64,000 nucleotides of DNA from Euphorbia lathyris. Taxonomy: Eukaryota > Streptophyta > Magnoliopsida > Malpighiales > Euphorbiaceae. The DNA is taken from assembly GCF_963576675.1 (NCBI RefSeq), contig NC_088916.1, forward strand, positions 511,001-575,000, written 5' to 3'. The translations under genes were made by a program, and so were the position numbers. Under the pieces are notes generated by a model. That model saw only the letters and a list, made by a program, of their open reading frames with translations. It made no database searches and was not told the DNA's origin. Shown in pieces: positions 56,001-64,000 of the stretch; position 1 is the stretch's first letter, and every line of letters starts with the position of its first letter.

Positions 56001-57589
56001 ATAGGTACCCTGCATCTCTGGGTCACCCTAAGTTCGCCCACGTTCTTGATCCAGCCCACTCGATATGGGTCAGGATGCGCCTCCGCCAACAATCCGAATT
56101 TCCGAACGGCGCTGCTGCTCACAATGTTCTCTTGGCTCCCACTATCTATTATCACATTGCATCGCCTACCCTTTACAAGACAGCGAGTCCTGAATAGTCG
56201 GTGCCTCTGATCTCCCTCTATCCGGTTGGAGACTAACAAATGCCGTACCACATGAATGGCGTATCTCCCTTCATCCGCCTCATCATCATCTTCTCCCAAG
56301 GGTTCACAAAACACTTCATCCCCTTCGTCGTAGTCATCTTCATACCTCTCCACCATGTTGGAGCTCTTCCTTCTAGGACACTCGTTGGATCTATGGCCTG
56401 GTTCATTGCACCGAAAACATTTAAAAGGCGCTGGCCTCGCATACGGATTGTTGCTCTTAGGTGGTATAGGTGCTTCCCTGTGCGGCCTAGTATCTCCGAC
56501 AGATCCCCTTCCCACACTGTTGACCTTGGCCCCACTGGCACTCGCCACCTGCTTGCCTTTGTCATAGGATTTCACGCTATCTCTTCCTCCAGGCGTATAC
56601 TCAGTAGTGGCGGATCTCCTGGATCTCCCAGTCAGTTGGGATTCAGCCTTGAGGGCTAAATTCCTAGCATCTTGTACCCGAACCACCATTTGTGTGCCAA
56701 TACGATTCTGGATGTTGTATCTCAACCCTTCTAGATACCTAGAGGTCTTTTGGCTTTCAGTCTCCGACAAGTTGGCCCTGGCTAACAGCCTCAAGAACTC
56801 TGAGGTATACTCATGGACACTTCGGGTCCCTTGAGAGCATCCCCTGTAGGAGCTGTAAATATATTGCTCATAATCCGGCGGTAAGAACCGCTCCCTCAAC
56901 ATCGCTTTCATCCGTAGCCAAGATCTAATCGGATCTCTGCCCCCTCTTCTTCGTTCTTCCCTCATCTGATCCCACCAAACTGATGCGCCACCCTTCAGGC
57001 GATACGCCACCAGCCTTACTTTCCTCTCATCAGGAATCCCAGCATATTCAAAGAAACGTTCGACTTCCGATAACCAGTCTAAGAACCCCTCTATATCCAG
57101 TTCGCCTCCAAAAGACGGTAAGTCTATTTTTAGTTTAAAGGCATCATCTCTATCAAAGTTCCCTAGACTTGGGTATCCCCTAGCAACCTCCATACGTCGG
57201 TTGTCAACAGGCCCAACATCCCTCATAGTTCTAACAGTGTCATCATTCCCGATACCCTCAAAGTCATCACTATCACTATCAGCGTTATGCACAATGACAA
57301 AGTTGGGTCTTCTTACCTCAGGATCCCTAGGACCCATTTATGGAAGTGGTTGTTCACGTACTCCTTCATTCCTCTGGGTCGATCCTCTCGCGGTTGGTCG
57401 GATTATCGCCATAACCTCCAGCTTGAAGTTTTCGAAGGAGGTGGTTAGCTTCAGGAACCGTTGGTCGGTTTGCCTCTGTCGCTCATGGCTGGCTTGGATC
57501 TGCTCCGCGAGGTGCTCCCTCAGCTCCTCATACATCCGGTCACTGGTTTCCATGGAATCTTGCGGTTGTCGGGGTTGAACCATTGCCAA
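52901..57589 (-). pseudogene. CRM-like gag-pol frame with six stops
   Basis: One uninterrupted phase from ATG 57589 to the stop at 52901, with no frameshift. In-frame stops lie at 57338, 55985, 55787, 54836, 54434 and 54410 (lowest coordinate of each). Gag has a coiled region (MYEELREHLAEQIQ), a capsid (RFFEYAGIPDERKVRLVAYR) and a CCHC knuckle (CFRCNEPGHRSNEC). Protease: [62 protein letters not shown]. RNase [17 protein letters not shown] and [10 protein letters not shown]. Integrase: [57 protein letters not shown]. The C-terminal tail (VPNSFKERENDADILTG) resembles the CR-type tail of CRM elements, although that comparison is from memory. Confidence 0.9.
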
Positions 57590-57616
57590 AAGAAGTTTCG
57601 GGTCAGGAAACGATTG

Positions 57617-57629
57617 GCTCTGATACCAA
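57617..57629 (-). other. Primer-binding site of the CRM-like element
   Basis: The minus strand reads tggtatcagagcc two bases from the 5' LTR end, complementary to initiator tRNA-Met. The gag ATG follows only about 27 nt later. Confidence 0.9.
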
Positions 57630-57630
57630 C

Positions 57631-58161
57631 TGATACAGACTGAAAGCGATAAATGAAGGTTTTAATCGTAAACCAACAAAGATTTTCTTCTCTAGCTGAA
57701 CTAGAAGGAGTTAATCCCGATAAACAAGGTATAAACCTTAGGTTCTCAAAGAGAATAATGTTTGATTGATAAAAGTTGCCATCATTCTTACAAAATGAGG
57801 GTTTAAATACTCCCCTTTAATAATGACAAAAGACAAAGATTACCCCTACTAGGGTTACAATAAGGCTATCTATAAAAGGGTAAAATAGGTGATACGCCCC
57901 GACAATCAGTACACTGGTACATGTACGAATTGTCTGGGTTGTTGGTGAAATACTTCGGGAGGAAGTAAACCTAGAGATCCGCCAATAAGCATAGAGATCC
58001 GCCCAGGGTAGATGTTGATGCGCCTCCTTGCGTACTCCTAGATTTGCCCTGCTTACTTGTCTTGGGGATCCGCCCTCCTAGGTACAACCTCCGTGGGTCT
58101 GATGTCTGGGGATCCGCCAGAGCGCGTGTGATCAGTGATCCCAGTTAGGATGTCCGCATCA
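57631..58161 (-). mobile_element. 5' LTR of the CRM-like element
   Basis: 531 bp, same length and ends as the 3' LTR. Differences I can see include agatttt/agatgtt, ccatc/ccgtc and catgtac/caggtac. Confidence 0.95.
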
Positions 58162-58166
58162 GTTAA

Positions 58167-58925
58167 AAATTAAACATTGTTTGAGAGTTTATAGAATGTA
58201 AATGAGAATTAAAAGTTTAACTTGGTTTGAGAGTTCAAATATACTGGGGAAGGAAAGTTAAGTTTACTCGGCAGAGATAAAAAAATTTAATGAACTTTAC
58301 TTTAGTTCCATTAACTCCCGGTTTAGAGGTTAAAGGAAGTAAACATTTAACTTCCATTAACCTTCATTTGCTCTAAAAAAAACAACTCTCAAACAAGTTA
58401 ATGTATTATTTAACCTTCCATTACTCTCATTTACTTCCATTAACTCCCTCACAAACAAGGGCTTAGTCTTTTTTTTTCTTCTAATAAATTCTTCTAACAT
58501 TGGTTTATTTCATTATATCTTCCTTTAATTAAATCACTAATTTAATTATGTTTGGCAGTGATAAAGTGCAAAAATACCACTGATATTGGCAACCATGATT
58601 AATTTTACCTCTAACATTTAAAATGATGTGATTTTACCCCTAACCTTGGCGGGCAAGAACATTTATATCTCTAACATTGACAAGTTGACTCAATCAAAGA
58701 TCATTATAAAAAATATATATATATTTCTTTTTTTTTCACCGATTGCATATTAGTTAGTTCTAAAAATGATTTCAAAATTTTTGTACTTTAATAATAAATT
58801 TGGAGATTAACATTTCTAAATTCGACGAAATATTTGGATGATTTTTCTAACTCATAAAAAATATACTATAATATTTTGGTTTTATTTTAATTTTTTTTCA
58901 CATCTATTTATATATATATATATAT
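58167..58925. other. AT-rich stretch, gene-free
   Basis: No gene. About 58170-58470, together with the left flank of the CRM-like element (52440-52490, ggaggtaatggaaaggaaag), has inverted phrases (agttaatggaag / cttccattaac; tttgagagtt / aactctcaaa). This suggests a short foldback element that the CRM-like insertion split. The remainder is low-complexity AT. Confidence 0.45.
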
Positions 58926-59305
58926 TTTTTAATGAGAATTGGGAAAGAGCAAGGTTAAGAATCAGACATCCCAGCTAGGTTGGCACCCCTGATCCCTAAC
59001 CCTGCAAACCCCATATATATATAAAATAAGAAAACTTCAACAGGATAAGAGAAAATTAAGAAAAGTGATAGTGAGCAGCGTTACAAATATCATTAAGATC
59101 AAATTGTTGAAAAAAACGAGGTGTGGTATTCCACCAGTGGATCCCGACGACCAATACGCCAAAGCGAGCAAGCGCGTCTGCAACGATGTTCCCTTCCCTG
59201 AAAATGTGAGTGATAATGACCTCCATCTCCGAGCATTGAGTTAGGCATTTGAGCCAGCCCTCTTGAATCTTCCAAAGAACCACATAAGATATACATTGAA
59301 AAAGG
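58926..59305 (-). mobile_element. LINE RNase H tail
   Basis: A T-run at about 58926 marks the 3' end. The minus strand (59056-59331) encodes the end of RNase H: CSEMEVIITHIFREGNIVAD, then ALARFGVLV. The untranslated part (agctaggttggcacccctg) matches the LINE piece at 6090, so it is the same family. It is cut at 59306 by an LTR. Confidence 0.8.
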
Positions 59306-60560
59306 TGTTGGGTATAGTATCCTATAGACAATTGTTGTAGAATATAAACCAGTTGTAAATGAATCGTTCATCGTTTGTTTTATAAGATATAATATGTTAA
59401 ACTATATAAAGACATTTATCTTTTACCAAAACTAATTAAGTTAAATAAAAGAAACCTCAAGTTTATTTAAGTGATCATAAAGTGTTTATACAAGCATGAA
59501 GTGAGACTAAAGTTTATAATAAACCAATAAACTTAACATAACCCAAGTCAAGTAATATGTTTATGGGATTAACATATTGTTGTTGAGACTTGCACGTAAT
59601 AATGTCTTCTGTTGTGAACAAAGAGCTGATCTCACAAGCTTTAGATATAGAGATATCTGAACAGTTACATGCATCCGGTGTAGGAGATCATTAGTATTGG
59701 AGACCCGACTTGAGATAACAGGATGGATGGATTTATCACATAAAGTAATTGTAGGATAGTTAATGTTAGATTGAACATTCGTCACTCATCATAGATAGGA
59801 GATATATCCATGGTCTCTTGTGGAGAATTAACTGGAAATCCTTGGTGAGAGGGTTAAGAGTATAAATCTGTTAGTAACAGTCCTCGAATTTATTTTGTTA
59901 TATGTTTGATTGAAATTAATCAGGTTTAATTCATTCCAATAAATCTATACGGCTAACAGCGGTAAGAACCTAATGGAGCGCATATGGGACTGGAATCAGA
60001 GGAAAGAATTATAATTTAGAGGGATGGATCATATGAGTCGAAATTTATATACTAAAGGGGTAAAATAATTTAATTGATAATTATAATTAGATTATGGTTA
60101 TAATTAAATTATGTTATTATGTGATAATATAAATTAGAAGTTTTAATGTGATTATATCTCTAATTAATTATCGCTCACATAAATAAATAACTAATTGGAT
60201 TAGGATCATTATCTATTTATATTAAGATATGAATTAAGATAATGATAGATATTTATTTATTTATCTAATTAGTAATCCTATTCCGAAAGAGATTCTAATT
60301 AATTAAAACAAATACAACTAGGGTTAGGAATTGAGGAGACTATAAATATCCCCCCTCCCATATGCATTTCGGCTAAATTGAACATTGGTGGCTAAAGAAT
60401 TCTCCCGACTTCATCCTGTCTTAATTACTCCTCTTTTTACTCTCTCTTTGATCTCGTATCGATTCCTTTAGAGGTAATCAATTTAGATTGTTATTCATTA
60501 GTTGATTACTAATGGTTTTCTTTTCATTGTTATTCATCTTCTCTTTCCCTTTCTTACCTC
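59306..60560 (+). mobile_element. LTR A4, diverged and 3'-truncated
   Basis: It starts tgttgggtatagtatcctat and follows the sense strand of LTRs A1-A3 (for example caagtcaagtaatatgtt, cagatctcac-type phrases and gagacccgacttgagataac) to about 60560. The last 200 or so bp of the LTR are not recognisable. It is clearly older than the other copies and has the opposite orientation. Confidence 0.7.
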
Positions 60561-61100
60561 TTTTCCTAAAATTTGAAAAAAAAAATCAGAAACATTAGGA
60601 TATTATGAGAAAATTTGTAGAGATTCACTGTAAGAAGAATTTGTTAACAATGTTTTGTTTCATTGATTTTGAATTTTTTGGATTTTTCATTTATTAGGAA
60701 TTCAAAAGAAGTGAGAAATTGTTCTAGAGAGAGAAGAATAAAAAATAAAAGAGAGAGAATGTGAAGATTATTTATAGAAATGAATGGATAAATTTTCTAC
60801 AACTTAAGTGGATTCCAGATTTAAGTCAAAAACTTCGTCAAACTATTTCACTTATGTTGAAACCTAATTTTGATTAAGTTTTGATTATGACAAAAATAAC
60901 TTTAAGGAATAAGAGCCTTCAATAGATTAAAAAATTCAGAATTAAGTATTGCCTTATGAACTAACAGTTTTTTATAACCGTGAAATATTATTCAAGGCAA
61001 TTAGACTTCCTATGTCCCATAAACAAATCAGAAGCAAAGGCCTTGACTAAATAAAGGCCCAAACAGAAGCAAGGCCAAGTCCAGAACCAGAAGCCCAAGA
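60561..61100. other. Unassigned stretch
   Basis: I see no gene, terminal repeat or domain. A short motif aagcaaaggcctt... with nearby repeats ggcccaaacagaagc / gccaagtccagaaccagaagccc lies just before the GRF-like relic. Confidence 0.4.
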
Positions 61101-63105
61101 CGACATCCAAAGTTTCACTTGCTTTCAACCACCACCTACTTCCTATAGGACCATATGTACGCGTTAGATCATTCTGTGAATTAGGTTATTATATCTCAAC
61201 TGTTTCTATTGAATTATTAAGATTTATGTTAATAGTTGTTAGAATTGTAGGAGTCGCGAGTCGACTAGTACAATTCGATTCGATTCGATTTATGAAGAAG
61301 TCGTATACGACTCGAAAGCTTCATGACCATGAATGGGCCGAATTGGTGGCGACTCAGAGTCACATGATTCTGTCGATTCAGACCACCATTTAAAAAAAAT
61401 GTTCTTCAATTTTTAACAACTAAAAAAGTACGAGCAGAAGTTCTGAAGAAGATGACTTTTCACCTTACAAATTAGTTTTATTAGAATTGCATTAAATTTG
61501 AATTTTAACTTAAGTGCTTAGATGATAATTTGATATAATTTCTATTTAAATATTAAAATTGCATTTTTAGACTAATATTTAATATCTTAGTTTTTAGGGT
61601 AATTAATTTATTAGTCCCTATATTTTGATAAAACACACTGTTTAGTCCCTGTATTTTTAAAAACACATGATAAAGTCGCTAATCTTTTTTTCGATGAACT
61701 GTTTGGTCCCTGACGTTTTTCTCAGTGAACTGTTTAGTCCCTGCCGTTAGGCTCGCATAAAGATTTTGTTAGTCAATTTGGATTTGCGTTCTTCTTTTCC
61801 TTTATTTTCATTTCCTTTAAACTCTAATGCATCTGAAATCAATTTTGAGTGTTCTTTTTTTGATTTTCTCCTTAATCGTTCAAATTCGTAAGCATTGGGT
61901 CTGTTCTTTTTCTTGTTCTCCATACAAATAACTTCTTCTTCTAAATTGGATTTCCTCTTCTAAAGTTTGAAGGTAAATAGTAAAGTGTAATTTAGTCATT
62001 TCCGAAGTCATAAAAAGTAAAAAATCTAACAAACAGACGAAAGGACTAAACAGTTCACTGAGAAAAAGGTTAAGGACCTTACCATGTGTTTTTGAAAATA
62101 CAAGGACTAAACAATGTGTTTTATCAAAATATAGGGACTAATAAATTAATTACCCTATTTTTAAAAATATTTTGAATTTGATCCGAATCTTAAGATTCTG
62201 TTCAATTCACGAGTCCCGATTTGGAAAATGAGATTTATGTCAGAGATTAATATAATGGGCGAGTCGAATCTCGATTTAACTTAAGACTTAACATGACATT
62301 TCAAGTGAAAAATGATTTAATTTGTAACATTTTAAAGCCGATCCAGACCCATTTGTTTTGGGTCTCACGACTTTAAAACGTGTTTCCACACACTTTACAG
62401 TAACATAGCTATAGCAGAATCACTATATATGATCTCCATTTGGAATTTGAGATTCAATTTGTTCATTCTCCAGGTACTGCTCCTTCATAACTGGATTGTG
62501 ACAATCCTAATAATATCATGATTTTATAGCAAGAAATTGTTATTTGGTTAATATTTGGTATATTTTCATTCATAAAATGGTAACCACAATCCTAATAATA
62601 TCCTGCTTTTTAAAATGAGATAGGTTATATTTGGTATATTTTGATGCATAATTGATAATACTGAATAATTGATTTTTTATTTTTGATTTAAAATGTAGGT
62701 TCTAGTAGTGGAAGTATGAAAGCACTCAACCAGAATCTCCTTCCAGGTGAGAAATTATTTAATTTGCAACTTTTAAAAGTCCATCAAGTCTCATTTTTTG
62801 GATCTCACGGTTTTAAAATACACTTTACTATAATATAACCAGAACAGAAATACTAGGTGGTCTCCATTTTGAAACTCAAATTCAGTTTAATCATGCTTCC
62901 ACCATTATTTTCTAGGACTGCTCTTTGCTTTATAATTGGATTTTTAAAATCCTAGATAATATCCTCATTTTATAGCAAGAAATTATCATTTGGTTTATAT
63001 TTAGTATATTTCCATGCATAAAATAATAACTAGATTGTTAGAATCTTGTGTCTTGATTTTATTTGATTTATATTTGGTATATTTTCATACATATGTATAA
63101 TAATT
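61101..63105 (+). pseudogene. GRF-like copy E, relic without WRC
   Basis: The end of exon 1 survives (61101-61155, tttcaaccaccacctac...aggaccata), but the donor is altered to tgtacgcg. Exon 2 is the 48-nt mini-exon at 62699-62746 (acceptor aaaatgtag, donor gtgagaaat) encoding [15 protein letters not shown], as in gene D. The introns carry the same repeated module as genes C and D, plus the TIR element at 61597. At about 63105 the sequence switches into the inverted 3' flank of copy F, so the WRC exon is lost. Confidence 0.85.
61597..62155. mobile_element. Long-TIR non-autonomous transposon (Mutator-like)
   Basis: About 559 bp. Left arm gggtaattaatttattagtc through ttttctcagtgaactgttta; the right arm is its inverse (agttcactgagaaaa through taaattaattaccc at 62155). 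The arms run over 100 bp and are imperfect. Flanks tagttttta and tattttta form a near duplication. The long arms and 8-9-bp duplication suggest a Mutator-type origin. No ORF. It sits in intron 1 of GRF-like copy E. Confidence 0.8.
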
Positions 63106-63370
63106 GCAAGTCTTTTGGGTTGGGAAATTCAATTCAAAACATGAGATGTAAATAGACATTAGTTTGCATTACATAAAAAAGGAATCACTATCCAAACAAT
63201 CTTTATGTAATAAGTCTATATATGAAATAAACTTCACTATCACTTTCCCAAACTTTGAAATAAACATATAAAATTTCCAAAAAAGAAAATTGTAAACCAA
63301 AGATCATATGATGTCACATATAATCATAAATCATATAATCCTCATATGATCATATGATTTCACTTTTAAT

Positions 63371-63971
63371 TCATTCTAGTTTCTGATTCTCACTATCAGA
63401 GGACATTAATGAGTAATCTGAAGGCGTCCAATCATCAATGAAATGGTGGAGCAGATTTTGTTCCTGTGCTTCTTGTTCATTCAAGTTGAAGAAAGACCTT
63501 CTTTGTGAACGATCATTAACAAAGGAATCAGCTGAAACTCCTTGTGGAACTTGTTCAGAGCTACTGTTTATTACCATATTTGTTTGGTGTTGTGCCTTCT
63601 TTTTTGCCCGATATCTATGCATATGCCTCTCGCAATACTTATGGCCTGTAAGTGCATCTTTTGCACATCGCCATTTCTTCCCATCGGTTCGACGACATCT
63701 TTCTGGGTGTGGATCACTATAACCTTGACGAGAAGTGTCCAATTTCACTGCAAATCGTACCAGAAATTAATTAGATCAATCGAAGTCTGGAATTTCTTTA
63801 GTAATGTGAAATTAAAAAATGAAATCTCACTAGGAGGGTAGAGAGAATTGAAGATGGGTCTGAGCAAATGAAGTGGCACTGTCACGTTTGCTGAGATATA
63901 ATTATATATCAATTTCTGGTTTTGTAATTCCATAAACTGACTCAAAGTGAATGCTCCACTGCTACCATAAC
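63371..63971 (-). CDS. GRF: GRF-like gene F, QLQ and WRC exons (runs off the window)
   Basis: Exon 3 is 63747-63371 (377 nt, same length as in gene C): zinc ligands in [17 protein letters not shown], then [16 protein letters not shown] and the end [10 protein letters not shown]. Intron 2 is 63830-63748 (83 bp). Exon 2 is 63971-63831 (141 nt) with an intact QLQ ([29 protein letters not shown]); compared with gene C it lacks six residues before the domain. Both frames are open and phases match, so gene F may be functional. Exon 1 lies beyond 64000. The acceptor before exon 2 reads gtcacaggag, which is weak or shifted. Confidence 0.85.
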
Positions 63972-64000
63972 CTCCTGTGACATAGCAATCAGGACATAGG
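63972..64000 (-). other. Start of intron 1 of GRF-like gene F
   Basis: The sequence continues upstream of the QLQ exon acceptor and leaves the window. Nothing more can be said. Confidence 0.5.

Larger units (their letters stand above)
52494..58161 (-). mobile_element. Complete CRM-like chromovirus (Gypsy)
   Basis: 5668 bp, minus strand. Two 531-bp LTRs bracket one gag-pol frame, with a 5-bp target duplication gttaa. In sense the LTR begins tgatgcggac and ends tgtatca. The TGATG start, the tRNA-Met primer site and a pol frame that ends inside the 3' LTR are features I associate with the CRM (centromeric) clade of chromoviruses. The LTRs differ at about 8 of 531 positions by eye, so insertion is fairly recent. 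Six in-frame stops make this copy non-autonomous. Confidence 0.9.

Noticed and set aside
56240..56659. 139-codon plus-strand ORF
   Set aside because: Antisense to the gag and zinc-knuckle region of the CRM-like element; composition follows the opposite frame.

Overview
The window is plant nuclear DNA, probably from a eudicot. It holds plant-type GRF (GROWTH-REGULATING FACTOR) genes with QLQ and WRC domains, plant L1 and RTE LINEs, Copia elements primed by initiator tRNA-Met, Athila-type and chromovirus Gypsy elements, a CACTA transposon and short TIR elements. I cannot name the species. Most of the window is transposable elements; the host genes are a cluster of small GRF-like genes.

Layout. 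1-7000: a 5'-truncated L1 LINE with a 17-bp target duplication, a hAT-like element with an 8-bp target duplication, and copies of a short TIR element. 6536-10548: a tandem duplication of about 1.86 kb carrying LINE relics and the QLQ exon of a GRF-like pseudogene. 10399-15133: a CACTA transposon in intron 2 of the second copy, carrying a captured E2 ubiquitin-conjugating-enzyme pseudogene. 15170-15546: the WRC exon of the same pseudogene. 15667-34800: a nest of retroelements, with Copia C1 holding a solo LTR and an RTE LINE, the LINE cut by an Athila LTR, and that LTR cut by a solo LTR and by an Angela-like Copia which holds a solo LTR that itself holds another solo LTR. 34807-36642: a decayed Gypsy-type ORF. 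36643 to about 46690: an Athila-type element with an intact pol and two tandem paralogous accessory ORFs but no visible 3' LTR. 48262-52228: two apparently intact GRF-like genes, one QLQ-WRC (plus) and one WRC-only (minus). 52494-58161: a complete CRM-like chromovirus with 531-bp LTRs and a 5-bp target duplication. 58926-60560: a LINE tail and a partial LTR. 61101-64000: a GRF-like relic facing a probably intact GRF-like gene that leaves the window.

The GRF-like copies (8038, 10190-15546, 34727, 48262-49513, 50315-52228, 61101-63105, 63371-64000) descend from one locus by local duplication and inversion. The intact ones encode 177 and 247 residues; canonical GRFs are usually longer. One has lost its QLQ exon and uses a 48-nt mini-exon instead, while keeping a degenerate match to the miR396 target site.

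The other signal of note is a family of perfect or near-perfect hairpins in the Athila LTRs and leaders. Between the two LTR copies both stem arms changed together, which suggests the structure is maintained.
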